Below, piece after piece: positions 12,975-26,276 of a stretch of DNA of 64,000 nucleotides; the stretch's first letter is position 1, and each line of letters begins with the position of its first letter. Origin of the DNA: Sporisorium sorghi (taxonomy: Eukaryota > Basidiomycota > Ustilaginomycetes > Ustilaginales > Ustilaginaceae); NCBI GenBank assembly GCA_023212695.1, contig JALCCG010000046.1:41039-105038 (forward strand). The letters run 5' to 3'. The notes beneath the pieces are model-generated. The model was given only the letters and a program-made list of their open reading frames with translations. It did not search any database and was not told the origin of the DNA. The position numbers and the translations under genes are program-made.

Positions 12975-15858
12975 ATGATAGGTAGCCACAACACCCTCAA
13001 GCTCCCCACGCCTGGAGTCACCGACGATGCCGAGCTCGCATCACGCGAGTTTCAGTTTCCGTATCCCCAGGCCTACTCGATCCAGCTCGATCTGATGCGC
13101 CAGGTGTTTTCTACCATCGAGGACGGCAAAGTGGGACTGTTCGAGAGCCCAACGGGAACAGGCAAATCGCTCTCGCTCATCTGTGCGGCTTTCACATGGC
13201 TCAGGCAGAATGCGCAACGGCACACCAAGGCAACCAGCGCCATCGCCGGCGAAAATAGCGGAGCAAGTCAGCGCACAACCTCGCAGCAAGAGCCCGACTG
13301 GGTCATTCAGCACGAGCTTGAACGAAAGAGGAAAGAGCATCAAGCGTACGAGCTCGATCTTAGAGATAGAATCGCGGCGGCTCGTGCAAAGCAAGCTGCG
13401 CTCAAGCGAAGCCATCGAGATGGTTTGCTGGATGCCGAAGCGAGGGCGGCTAAACGGCACCGTGGCTCAGCCAGCAACAACGTCGATGACCAAGATTCGG
13501 ATAACGAACTTCTCATCGACGAGGATGAAGGCAACAAGGGCGCACGAGCGCTACAAATGGCCACCTACTCCAAGTCAGCCTTGTCCGAAAAGTCGGCTGA
13601 CCTCGATTCGAACCTTTCTCCTGCTGTTCGCGCACTCATGCAGCAGTACGAGCAAGCACACAACCGCGGCAACGAGGACGAAGACGAGCCTGAAACGCTA
13701 CCTCGCGTCATCTATGCCAGTCGAACTCATTCGCAGCTCTCGCAGTTCGTCGCCGAGCTCAAAAAGACATCTTTTGGTCAAGTCGACGTTCTGGATCCCG
13801 AGAAGCTGCCCATCCGCACCATCGGACTCGGAAGTCGCAAGCAGATGTGCATCAACGAAGAGGTGCAACGAATCGGGAGGAATAGAGGGTCCGAGGCGAT
13901 GAACGAACGATGCCTCGAGCTCATGAAGGGGAAGAAGGGCAAGAGCAAGTGTCCTTCTTTGCCGCCCTTTGACCAGGTGGGGCGCGCTCAGGTGCTCGAG
14001 TTCCGTGACGCCGCAATGGCCGAAGTGGGCGATATCGAGGACTTGGTGCAACTCGGCAAGCAGACCAAGACGTGTCCCTACTTCGCCGCGCGCAGCAGCG
14101 CAAAGCAAGCCGAGCTCGTGACTCTACCTTACAACCTGCTGCTCCAGAAAGACGCACGCAACGCACTCGGCATCAGCCTGGAAGGATGCATCGTGCTGAT
14201 CGACGAAGCGCACAATCTCATCGACACGATCCTCTCGACCCACTCGGTGACCGTCGACTCGAGGCAGGTTGCGCAGGCGTCCAAGCAGATTGACACCTAT
14301 CTCGACCGATTTGCACTTCGACTCAAGGGCTCCAACGAGCAGAACCTGCGCAAAGTGCGCAAGCTGCTTTCGAGCTTGTCGACCTACTTTTCGAATCAGG
14401 CTGCCAACGGCAAAGCCAGTTCCGAGGTGGTCATGTCGGCGTCGGATCTGGTCAGGGGCTTGACGGGCAATCTGGACCAGATCAATCTCGTGACGCTCGA
14501 GACATGGCTCAAGGAGACGCAGATCGCAAGAAAGATCAGTGGATACGCAGACAAGCACAACAAGAAGGCAGCAGAGCAAGCGACAATGGCGGAGCAGCAG
14601 CGCAACGGCACCCACAAAGCAGGCAGAGGCAGACCTGCGTCGAAAGTGGTGCTCAGCAACGGCAGCGCAGAGGCAGCGCCTTCCACAAGTCAAAGTGCCA
14701 TCTCTAGCATGCACGCCATCGAGTCGTTCATCCTTTTGCTCGCCAATCGCTCAGAAGACGGCCGAGTGGTGCTCAGTAGCACAACGGACAGCTCGACTGG
14801 CGAGACGGTCGTGCGAGCCAAATATCAGCTGCTCAATCCTTCGCACGTGTTCAAGTCGCTTGTAGACGAAGCGCGCTCCGTGATCCTTGCAGGTGGAACC
14901 ATGGAGCCCATGTCAGATTTTCGTCAACAGCTGCTTCCGTTCATACCACCGGATCGACTCGTGACGTTCTCGTGCGGCCACGTCATACCACCGTCCAACT
15001 TGATGGTCTCTGTGCTCTCCGCGAGTCCCAAAGGCCTACCCTTCGAATTCAAGTTCGACTCGCGCGACAATGTAGAGCTCGTCGACGAGCTCGGGCGCAC
15101 GCTCGCCAATCTGTGCAACATCATCCCCGCAGGCTTGGTTGTCTTTGTCCCCTCGTACGCATTTTTAGACAAAGTGATGGCAAGGTGGAAAGACGCAGCG
15201 TCGGGAGGAGTGCTGCAGAGGCTGGGCAGCAAAAAGAAGATCTTCACGGAACCAAAGACCACCATGGAGGTGGACAAGGTGCTGGGCGAGTACACGGCCG
15301 CCATCCGGGCAAGGGATGCGAAGACGGGCGCGCAGGTGGGAGGAGGCGCGATCATGTTCGCAGTGGTCGGCGCCAAGCTGTCCGAAGGCATCAATTTCTC
15401 GGATGATCTGGCGAGAGGCGTCGTCATGGTGGGGATGCCGTTTGCCAACATGCACAGTCCCGAGCTGGCTGAGCGCATGAAGTACGTCCGCGAGCTCGGT
15501 GCCAGAAGCGACTCGACTGGGACTACGAACAAAGCAGTCGATCCGGTAAGTTTTCCCTGCTCTCTCATGCGCACATGTCTTGGTGACGAGTGTTGACGAC
15601 TTACCGTCTCTGCTACTTCCGAAACAGGGCCACGAGCTGTACACCAACCTCTGCATGAAGGCCGTCAACCAATCCATCGGTCGAGCAGTCCGCCATCAGA
15701 ACGACTATGCAGCGCTCATCCTGCTCGATCGACGATACGCACGTCATGAGATCCAACAGCGTCTGCCAGGATGGATCCGGGACCAAGTCACGGTCGCCGA
15801 TCGGTTCGGCGGGATGATTCAACAGACGGTTGCTTTCTTCAAGGGGCGTAAAGGTTGA
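12975..15858 (+). CDS. CHL1: ATP-dependent DNA helicase CHL1/DDX11 family
   Basis: Iron-sulfur superfamily 2 helicase of the XPD/FANCJ/RTEL1/CHL1 group, acting in sister chromatid cohesion and replication-linked repair in the nucleus. Exon 1 is 12975-15545 and exon 2 is 15628-15858; the 82 bp intron has GTAAGT and CAG and is phase 0. The protein is 933 residues, close to DDX11 length. It opens with FPYPQAYSIQLDLM (Q-motif-like) and has Walker A SPTGTGKS at about 59-66. Four cysteines at 292, 313, 326 and 367 are placed to bind the 4Fe-4S cluster. The Walker B DEAH box is at 410-413 and motif VI QSIGRAVRH is in exon 2. An acidic/basic insert follows the P-loop, as in CHL1. It is assigned to CHL1 rather than XPD or RTEL1 on layout and inserts. 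Confidence 0.9.
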
Positions 15859-16282
15859 CTTTCATGAACAATCAATAAGAAAGATACTTGCTGTCGTGCA
15901 GCACGCTCAGCGATATGCCTCTGCCTGATAACGACGACGGCTGATGATGCCGAGTCTGCATGACGGCGTTGTGAGACTGCGCTTGGAGAAGACAAGGCCA
16001 GATTTGCACGGCATTGAGTGCTGCCGCTCGAAATGCCCGCTTTAGTCGCCAGCCTTTTGTGTGTGTGCCATGCCGCTTTTTCTTTTACGCGTCTTGTGAT
16101 TTCAGCAAAGGCAAGGCCGTTTAAGCCGAAACAATTTCGGGCGCTGCATTTCGTGACAGCGTGACCGACTGGGGTCCCCACACTTTCGCTCGAACGGGTC
16201 CTCTTCATAAGCTCACGATGGTCGACCTCGCTCCTATCACCCTCTTCTGCTCCCGTAGCGACCACCATCATCCAGTCTCAAG
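15859..16282. other. Intergenic region, CHL1 3' / E2 5'
   Basis: About 420 bp between two plus-strand genes. It should hold the helicase 3' UTR and the promoter of the acyltransferase gene. No repeat, RNA gene or motif stands out. Confidence 0.4.
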
Positions 16283-17851
16283 ATGCTCCCAAGATCAGCG
16301 CTGCGACGCGGCCTCAGGCTGGCATCCACCACTCGCACACACTCCCGAGCGCACCACCCCACATCACACCTCTTCAAACGCAGCTACGTACAGCAACCCT
16401 CCTCCTCGTCCTCCACGATCCCGATCGTCTTCGGCGGCGCATCCTCATCCACAGCGCTACGCAGCTTCGCCACCACCCCACCCAAACTAGCGACCGAGCT
16501 CAAACCGTACCTGCTCGCCGACGTAGGCGAGGGCATCACCGAGTGCGAGATTATCAAGTGGTTCGTGCAGCCGGGCGCGGTGGTGCAGGAGTTTGATCCG
16601 ATTTGCGAGGTGCAGTCTGACAAGGCGAGTGTCGAGATCACATCGAGGTATGCAGGCAAGATCAGGCGGTTGATGCATAAGGAAGGCGACGTGGCGAAGG
16701 TGGGGCAGCCGTTGTGCGAGTTCGAGATGGAGGCGGAGGCGGAGGAGAGGGGGGCGGAACAGGGAGAGGGGGAAGAGGTGGAAATCACGGGTGTGTCCAA
16801 AGAGTCAGAGTTCAACGCTGTGGATATGAAGGGCTTTGTATCGGCGGAACAGAAGCACTCGAATGGCGGGCAAGGCCAGCAAAAGGAAGTCTTGGCTACA
16901 CCCGCGGTCAGAAGGGTGTCGAGAGAGCACAACGTCGATCTGGCCGAGGTACGCGGGACAGGTCGCGATGGGAGGATTACCAAGGAGGACGTTCTCAACC
17001 ACATCGAATCGTCCTCGTCAAGCGCCTCCTCCTCAGACGCACCCTCGTCTGCTCCTGCATCTGGCGCCACCGCTGCTGCGCCAGGCACAACCGAGACCAT
17101 CGACCTAACCCCAGTCCAACGCGCCATGTTCAAAGCCATGACCGCCACGCTATCCACCCCGCACTTCGCCTACTCGGACGAGATCGACGTCACGGACCTC
17201 GACAAGATCCGCGTGCTCCTCTCACGCTCCATCCCCGACCGCTACACGCAACCAGGCGACGAAGCGTCGTTCACCAAACTCACGCTCCTACCTCTACTCG
17301 TCAAAGCGATGAGTCTGGCGCTGCACGACCACCCCATGTTCCGATCCACGCTCAACAGCGATTCGAAACTAATGCGTCGCTCGTCGCACGACATCTCGAT
17401 CGCGCTCACGAGCAAGGTGGGTCTGCTCACGCCGTGCATCACCGGCGTCCAGTCGCAATCCATTTACGATCTCTCGGCGGCTATTACGCGGCTGCAGACC
17501 GTCGCTGGTTCGGCGAAAGGGTTATCGCACGCTGACCTCAAGGCAACGGGCACCATTACGCTGAGCAATGTCGGCGCGGTCGGTGGGGGCACGTATACGC
17601 ATCCTCTGCTCCCGCCGACGGGGCAGTTGGCGATCGGGGCGCTGGGCAGGAGCAGGATCTTGCCGCGCTTCGCGTCCGAGATCCCTTCGCTCGGCATCAC
17701 GGATCCAGACAAGATCGTCAGGAGGCTGATCATGCCGGTCTCGTTCACGGGCGATCATCGCGTCGTCGAGGGCGCCGATCTGGCCAGGCTCGTCAATAGA
17801 TGGAAGCAGCTCATCGAAAATCCCTCCCTCTGGCTGGGTCTTCTGGCCTAG
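16283..17851 (+). CDS. Lipoamide acyltransferase E2 of branched-chain 2-oxoacid dehydrogenase
   Basis: Dihydrolipoyl transacylase core of the mitochondrial branched-chain 2-oxoacid dehydrogenase complex, which degrades Leu, Ile and Val. 522 residues, single exon. Residues 1-65 are a Ser/Arg-rich presequence. The lipoyl domain (about 72-150) carries the modified Lys114 in EVQSDKAS. The E1/E3-binding domain is ATPAVRRVSREHNVDL at about 207-243. A Ser/Ala linker leads to the catalytic domain (about 275-522), with His492 in DHRVVEG. Layout of one lipoyl domain and a LADVGEGI start favours the branched-chain enzyme over pyruvate or oxoglutarate E2. Oddity: the conserved Asp of the HxxxDG motif reads Glu496. 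Confidence 0.9.
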   Translation: MLPRSALRRGLRLASTTRTHSRAHHPTSHLFKRSYVQQPSSSSSTIPIVFGGASSSTALRSFATTPPKLATELKPYLLADVGEGITECEIIKWFVQPGAVVQEFDPICEVQSDKASVEITSRYAGKIRRLMHKEGDVAKVGQPLCEFEMEAEAEERGAEQGEGEEVEITGVSKESEFNAVDMKGFVSAEQKHSNGGQGQQKEVLATPAVRRVSREHNVDLAEVRGTGRDGRITKEDVLNHIESSSSSASSSDAPSSAPASGATAAAPGTTETIDLTPVQRAMFKAMTATLSTPHFAYSDEIDVTDLDKIRVLLSRSIPDRYTQPGDEASFTKLTLLPLLVKAMSLALHDHPMFRSTLNSDSKLMRRSSHDISIALTSKVGLLTPCITGVQSQSIYDLSAAITRLQTVAGSAKGLSHADLKATGTITLSNVGAVGGGTYTHPLLPPTGQLAIGALGRSRILPRFASEIPSLGITDPDKIVRRLIMPVSFTGDHRVVEGADLARLVNRWKQLIENPSLWLGLLA

Positions 17852-18156
17852 AAAACGTGGACGCGCTCCGAAGACGCATTCCAAACCCTCAGCACGTGCC
17901 ATCTTTTGCTTTTCATCTGGCTAGGTCGCTCGCATTCAATCAATCAGTCACTTGCATTCCGATTCATCTGTCTGTCGCCCGTCTCCTTGCCTGCCCTTCT
18001 GCAGCAACAGTCTCACTGATCAAGCTCATGGGCGTCCCGCGCATGGTCGCAGAGGGATTCTGATTTGAGTTGCTTTGCATCGTATTCAAGTGACCGAGCG
18101 TTCGTGGATTTGTACAGAATGGTGTGTTGGGAACATTAAACAAGGAAACATAGACT
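17852..18156. other. Convergent 3' intergenic region, E2 / GFA1
   Basis: About 305 bp between converging genes, holding both 3' UTRs and presumably both polyadenylation signals. Nothing else is seen. Confidence 0.4.
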
Positions 18157-20368
<2,212 letters not shown>

Positions 20369-22709
20369 GATTGCAGCGAGTGTATATACGAATCAGCCGA
20401 TGCTCAGCAACGGGTTTGCAAAGAACGAACGAAAGAAGAAAGAAATGGAGCCGAGCAAGCGAGCTGCGTCTCTAAGAATTGCGCAACGAATGCGTTAAGG
20501 AAGGAGGAGGATGAAAGGCAGCGAAGGAGGATGGTGATGGAGGAGACGACGATGGTGAGCAAAGGGGGTCAGGAAATGATATCGACGAGAGTTTAAAGGA
20601 GAAATGCGCTCGCCAAATCGAGCAAGCAAGCGCCGAACCAACAGCGCAGCAGCAAAAGCAGCTTGGCGGTGTGTGTTGGTTGGCCTGGCCAAGCCGATCT
20701 GCGTTGGCTGGGCTGTGTTGTTTTCTGCTGCTCCTGCTGCTGCTGCACGAATAAAAAGTGACAGCCAAAGGGGGCTCTCCATCGAAAATCGGCGCGGGTG
20801 TGTTGCGCATGCGTGAGCGAGTGTTGTGAGTTGGCAGCAGCAAATGCTTGCCAGCCAGAAAGAAAGGGGCTCGAGCCAAGCAAGCAAGCCAGCCAGCTCG
20901 CTCTCTCGCTCTCTCGCTCTGTCGCCCCTTTGAGCGAATTCGTGCAGACCGCCGACTGGCCAACCAACGAACCAACGCAACACATCACTTTTTGCTCCCT
21001 TTTTTCCGCTGACCAGAAATTTCGAAAAATAGGAAAAATTCAAAAGTCCGAATCCGCCAAACAGGGGCTGCTCAGCACAGCACAGCACAGCACAGTCTCG
21101 CTGCTTCTGGCTGTGCTCGTTCGCCCAAGTGTTGGTTTGGAATGAATGGACTGTGGCCAACTGCCCGTGTTGCAAAATCATAAGCATCAGCAGCTGTCCA
21201 AGTCGATCTCTGCGAAACCTCAGGGTGCGCGTCTCGGTCGAGTCTGCAGATCATTTCAGAGCACTTGGCGAGAACTACACAAACCACAGTCTTGGGCGGA
21301 ACCAGACCCACGCAGCTGTGCAATTACAGCATCGCATTTTCCAGCAAACGGGGTCGTAGAAAATCAAAGTCCTCCCTCTTCTTCCGGTGTCGAGAGGAGA
21401 AGTCAGAGACACTTCGCTCCATCGATGGCCGGTGGAACAGAGCTATCGATCCACTGCGACGTACCGCGGATAGTGAATCGTCTTTGCTCTCATGTAGTGA
21501 CGTCTCATGCATCTGGGGTCCACAATATTAGCGCTGCTGCGCGGTGCCGATCGACCCCCTCGTCCTTGGAATTCCGTTTCCTTGGCTGTGTGCCTTCATG
21601 AACGGCACGCACGTCTCAATCTTTTGTCTCGAGTGCCGACTTGACCGGACTCTGATGGTCGGCAACGATGCTTATCTCGAAGTTGTTGAAGTTCTATCCG
21701 ACCGCCAAGATCCTTCACTTCTATACCTCGGAATACCCTCGACACGCAGGCCAATGACGGGCGAGGCAAATTGAGTTCGAGCTTGGTTCAGCGTCGCAAA
21801 ATCATGCCTGCCACGTCCTGTTCACTTTTGCCTGTCTTGGCCATCGCACCGCGATTCATGCCGCCCTGCTGAGCTTTCATCATGCATGTGCAGATTCACC
21901 CCATCCTGACAAGACCGAACGTCTTGTTTGATGTGCATGCTTGCTTCAAGATGCTTACTGACTGCTTCCGCCACCACCACCACCACCAAGAGCAGCAGCG
22001 ACAGCTGACTCTGAATTCTAAAAATTCTCCTTGAGGCGAAAAATGCTCGAGCGAAGAAGCACTTGCGTCTGTCCAAATGCGAATGACGGTCTGCGTAACG
22101 GGCATCAGCTGCTCAAGTGACACTTCTCCATGGAAGAGCTCAAGCTCATCTCTGATGCTTGAGCCCGCCATCGACGTGGAAGCTCATTCCAGATGATTCC
22201 GAAGAAGGACTCGCCCCGATTGTGTTGAGATCTGCCAGCGAAATCGGCAGATGGCTTGCTGTCGCGCCGTGTGGAGGCAATTTTCACGCTTTCCCGAGCA
22301 AGCCTCGAGCGTGTCGTGAGCGTGTCAACCAATTTTCCCACAGGTGCTTTGCGAAACGAGGCAACCAACAAAGTATTGGACTTCTGCTGCAACTGAGCCT
22401 ATTGGTGGGTTTCGTCAACTTTGCGACTCATCTTCCTGGGCAACGTCGTCGGAAGCCTTCCGATGAGCTCGCATTGTCAGCATCAAAGGGCTCTCAAGCC
22501 TTTCTGACGTGGCAGCAAGACTTTCGGATCCTCAGCCACCGCGAGAGAGAGAGAGAGAGAGACTCAGCATCAGAATGATCAACGCTCGAGCGATTTGACA
22601 GCAATTCTTGACTCTCTCTTGTCGGGGTGGCGGTCATCTTGCTTGCCATCCGACGATCATCATCAGCTCGACATCCAATCCTCTCGACCATCCAAAGCGG
22701 CCTCTAACG
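20369..22709. promoter_or_regulatory. Long divergent intergenic region, GFA1 / BRH2
   Basis: About 2.3 kb between divergent genes, the second longest gap between genes here. It contains CAAGCAAGC and CTCTCGCTCT-type repeats (20875-20920), a CAGCA pentanucleotide run (21073-21095), a CCACCA run near 21970-21990 and a GA run (22541-22561). Open frames are short and lack ATG context or family features. I support no gene, though a small unrecognised gene or non-coding RNA is not excluded. Confidence 0.45.
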
Positions 22710-25700
22710 ATGAATGGCCTTCACACCATCGCATCTCCTTTGACAGCCACTGCGCTTGCAGCTGTCGTCCACGACCACCCTCCTGACGACGACGAGCTTG
22801 CCGCTACCCAGCAATCCATACTCGAAGAGCTGCATACGATAAGCGAGGAGGCGCTTACGGGCAATTCGAACCATAACGGCACCACAGTGGAAAGCGGGTC
22901 TGACGATCAGTCCCATCACATGGAGCTCAACAAGGACCTGGAACAAGCAGAGCCCGCTGCTGGCGTTACCCACGCTCGACAGCACCTCGAGAGCCGGTCC
23001 ACATCTCAGCAGGGCGCAGAGACATCACCATCTGTGTCGGCGACGGCGCAAGATGAGATAATCCCGCCACCATCAGCTTCTCAGGCTGTAGAGGCAAGTG
23101 TGCCTGCAGCACCGCCGCCACCCGTCCCCGCGACGCTTCAAACCGAAGCCGAGCCAGCGGCAGAAGCACATCCAGAAACGAATGGAGTTGCTGGATCGAG
23201 CTCATCGATGCAGGCGGAGGACAAGGCCACCGTCGCGGCGGTGGAGTCTCTGCCACCGCAGCCAAGTCATCCGGGGCTGACGCAGCTTGCAGAGGGCATC
23301 TCTACGACGCCACATGCTACCACTCTGGTACCGGAGCTCCCGCATCCGGCCACGAGCCAGTTCGACGCTGAAATCGAATTCGATCACGCCGACTTGTTCG
23401 ACGGCATCGAAGCAGATGCCTTTGACGACATCGAACTCAGCCCACCCACTCGCAGAACCGTCTTGCCCCCCTTCGAAGCTAGTCTCACCAACATGGATGA
23501 TCGCCTGCCAACATCGCCGACGAGGTCCAGGAACCACGTTCCGGTGCAGTCGTTGGCAGGTGCAGAGTACACTTCAGACACCGAAGACGCCGCAGGATCC
23601 GAGCCTGAACAAATGCCACAGGCCAGTCAAATGGTGTCCTTCCTCGACCCGACCTTTGCCGGGTTCAAGACCGCAAAGAAGGAGCAGATCAAGCTCAGCG
23701 ACAAAGCGCTTCAAGCCGCGCGCAAGCTCATGCTCGAGCTCGAAGAGTCAACCGATCTGCTGCCGCCACCTCCATCAGCTTCTCAATCTTCACCGCAGGA
23801 ACGTATTCACGTGGCCGATTCGTCTCTTCAGACGGCACACCAACCTGGCAACGGAAGACCCGCTCTCCCGCAGTCGCTGCTCGACCGAGCACCGATGCAA
23901 GAGATCATTCCAAGGCAAAGCAGCACTGTCATTGACGGAAGCGAGATGTCCTCAGTCGAGGCAAAAGGCAAGGCCGTTGCTGTTCAGGCGGTCCCAGCTG
24001 CCCAAGGCGCGACGGCTAACCAAATCGAACGTCCTCCATTTGCGACGCCAAAGCCAACAGGAAACGGTCTGCTTCCCCTGAACCAGAGCATGGCGAGTCC
24101 AATGCGAACTCCGGCCGCTGCTTCCGGCTCGCGCTTCTACACGCCGCAGCCGAGCAAACGTGTGGCGCTCGGTACGCTACCCAGAGTCCCGCTCGGCGCT
24201 AGCAGTGCAGGCAGGAAGAGGGCCATGCCGAGGTTCGTCACCCCCTTCATAGGCGGCAAACGTCCTCGTGCTGAGGACCAGCAGGATCCGGCATCCCCAC
24301 TGCGCAGGCCCAACGATGCTGCCAACCAAGTCTTGGGTCAGACGTCAGCTTCTCCGGCTCGTCAGTATCCTCCGACCCGAAGCACAAAGAAGAGCGCTTC
24401 AAAGGGTCCCACTGTCTTTTTGATGCAGCCGAGCGGTCCTCGTCGCAGGCTAGCAGAGGTCGGAAGGCCAGAGTACTACTCGTCACTGCAGATGATCGCC
24501 AAAGGTGTGCCGGATGAGGTGCTGGTCATCCTTAACGACGCATCTCGAGCTGCGCAATACGCTTTCGAGGGCCCGGACGGTACGTTCCTCATGCAGCAAC
24601 AAGCTCTCAACGAGCTGATTGCAAGAGGGTGCTCGGCTGCCGAGTTGCCCTGGGTTCAGAACCACTGGACGCTCATCCTGTGGAAACTTGCCGCCATGGT
24701 CCGTCTCGAGCCCAGCAGTGCGCCGGAGCGCTGGAGCTGGAACGAGCTCATTCGCCAGCTTCTCTACCGCTATGAGCGCGAAGTGCATCTGGCGCAGCGC
24801 TCGTGCGTCAAGCGCATCCAGGAGCGCGACTCTTCGGCAGCGAGGCCCATGGTACTGCTAGTCTCCAAGATCTTTGAAGAAGAAACGGAAGTGCTGGACC
24901 GGTCGGGCGCGATTGTGCTTTGTAAGAACACCATCTTGGAGCTCACAGACGGGTGGTACCGCATCCAAGCGCTGATCGACCCGGTCTTGACGAGTGCGTG
25001 CCAACGCGGACGCCTTCGTGTCGGCCACAAACTCGCAATCATGGGTGCGATGCTCGACGCTAAGGGCGAGGGCAAGCACGTGCTAGCCGCTTACCACATG
25101 TCGAGCCTCGTCCTCGCTGCCAACTCGGTGTCGCTCGCACGCTGGGACGCCAAGCTCGGCTTTGCGTCCACGCCCTTCTGTGCCAGTGCGCGCAGTCTCA
25201 CTCCCGAAGGAGGGCTGGTCAGCTTGATGGATGTAGTGATCGACAAGGTCTTCCCACGCGCCTACGTCGATGTCGACCGTTCCGCGTCCAGCAACGGCGC
25301 ACCGCGCGGCGAGCAGGAAGAGGAAGAGGAACGCCAAGCTTGGGTCAAGCGACGCGAAGATGCGGTTCAGCGTCTCGAGCTCGAGATGGAAGCCGAGTAC
25401 CGAAAGCTGTACGACCTGGTGGAAGCGCTGAGCGACTCGACGGGCGACTCGTTCCTGCCCACCATCCCGGACGACCCGACTGGCCGGCTGGAAGCGCGGG
25501 CGGACCAGCTATTCGAGCAGCTCCGAGCTCTGCCTAACCCGGCAGCAGCGGTGAAGGAAAAGGTAGTGGCAGCGAAGCAAACGATGCTCGTTCCTTGGCT
25601 GCACAACCTCGCCAAGAGTGCGATTCTCAGCCAAGACAGCCTGGCGGGGTCCAACATGGGCGCTAAGCTGGACGCGTTGTGCCCTCCTCGCAAAGTGCGC

Positions 25701-26009
25701 GATTATCGAGTGGTCAGACTCAAAGATGCACGGCTTCCTCCACCACCGGCACCGCCAGCGACGGTCGCATCGGCGGCTGCGCAGCAAGCGGGCGGTAGTG
25801 GCGTGAAGCCCAAGAAGAACCCGTACGCTCGCACATTGAAGCTCACCGTCTGGGACGCCACTGAGCACGGGGACGAGCTTAGGGAAGGCCGACGCTTCCT
25901 GGTGACCAATTTGATGCCTACGTCGAAGAGCGCTTGGCGCAAGGCGGACGATGAAGGGGATATCTTTTTGTCGACGAAGCGCGATACGAAGTGGTCCGCT
26001 GTGTCTTAG
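22710..26009 (+). CDS. BRH2: BRCA2 homologue (Brh2 type), Rad51 mediator
   Basis: Nuclear recombination mediator that loads Rad51 on single-stranded DNA; in Ustilago maydis the homologue works with Dss1. 1099 residues, single exon; the ATG at 22710 is the first true ATG in frame (the upstream codon at 22608 is TTG). The N-terminal half is disordered with an acidic patch near 220-245. A single BRC repeat sits at about 317-345 (GFKTAKKEQIKLSDKALQAA), the Rad51-binding hairpin. The BRCA2-type DNA-binding region runs from about 570: a helical domain (WTLILWKLAAMVR, WNELIRQLLYRY), OB1 (LLVSKI, ELTDGWYRIQALID, VGHKLAIMGAML), and at the C terminus an OB2-like segment (RRFLVTNLMPT, GDIFLSTKR). No tower or OB3 is evident. 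Confidence 0.95.
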   Translation: MNGLHTIASPLTATALAAVVHDHPPDDDELAATQQSILEELHTISEEALTGNSNHNGTTVESGSDDQSHHMELNKDLEQAEPAAGVTHARQHLESRSTSQQGAETSPSVSATAQDEIIPPPSASQAVEASVPAAPPPPVPATLQTEAEPAAEAHPETNGVAGSSSSMQAEDKATVAAVESLPPQPSHPGLTQLAEGISTTPHATTLVPELPHPATSQFDAEIEFDHADLFDGIEADAFDDIELSPPTRRTVLPPFEASLTNMDDRLPTSPTRSRNHVPVQSLAGAEYTSDTEDAAGSEPEQMPQASQMVSFLDPTFAGFKTAKKEQIKLSDKALQAARKLMLELEESTDLLPPPPSASQSSPQERIHVADSSLQTAHQPGNGRPALPQSLLDRAPMQEIIPRQSSTVIDGSEMSSVEAKGKAVAVQAVPAAQGATANQIERPPFATPKPTGNGLLPLNQSMASPMRTPAAASGSRFYTPQPSKRVALGTLPRVPLGASSAGRKRAMPRFVTPFIGGKRPRAEDQQDPASPLRRPNDAANQVLGQTSASPARQYPPTRSTKKSASKGPTVFLMQPSGPRRRLAEVGRPEYYSSLQMIAKGVPDEVLVILNDASRAAQYAFEGPDGTFLMQQQALNELIARGCSAAELPWVQNHWTLILWKLAAMVRLEPSSAPERWSWNELIRQLLYRYEREVHLAQRSCVKRIQERDSSAARPMVLLVSKIFEEETEVLDRSGAIVLCKNTILELTDGWYRIQALIDPVLTSACQRGRLRVGHKLAIMGAMLDAKGEGKHVLAAYHMSSLVLAANSVSLARWDAKLGFASTPFCASARSLTPEGGLVSLMDVVIDKVFPRAYVDVDRSASSNGAPRGEQEEEEERQAWVKRREDAVQRLELEMEAEYRKLYDLVEALSDSTGDSFLPTIPDDPTGRLEARADQLFEQLRALPNPAAAVKEKVVAAKQTMLVPWLHNLAKSAILSQDSLAGSNMGAKLDALCPPRKVRDYRVVRLKDARLPPPPAPPATVASAAAQQAGGSGVKPKKNPYARTLKLTVWDATEHGDELREGRRFLVTNLMPTSKSAWRKADDEGDIFLSTKRDTKWSAVS

Positions 26010-26276
26010 TCTTGCGCGACCACCCGTGATCAAGCCGGGTCGAAGATAGAAGTCGCTTCCTGTTGCACTCTTTCGTTCTGTACATTCGCACGCAAATCTC
26101 AACGCACACTGCTAACTGCACTTGCAGCATTTCTTCTCACTCACTCTGTGTGTGTCAGCGAGTCGACGGCTTGAATTAACAGATCACGAGGTGGTGAAAC
26201 AAGAACAAAACGGCGCGGGGAACAAGCTTCAAACAAACAATGGTGTGCAGCATACTGTGTGCGATGAGAGAAAGCC

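Noticed and set aside
20369..22709. Possible small genes or tRNAs in the GFA1/BRH2 gap
   Set aside because: No cloverleaf with A and B boxes was found by eye, and open frames are short without features. A tRNA-finding program would be decisive.
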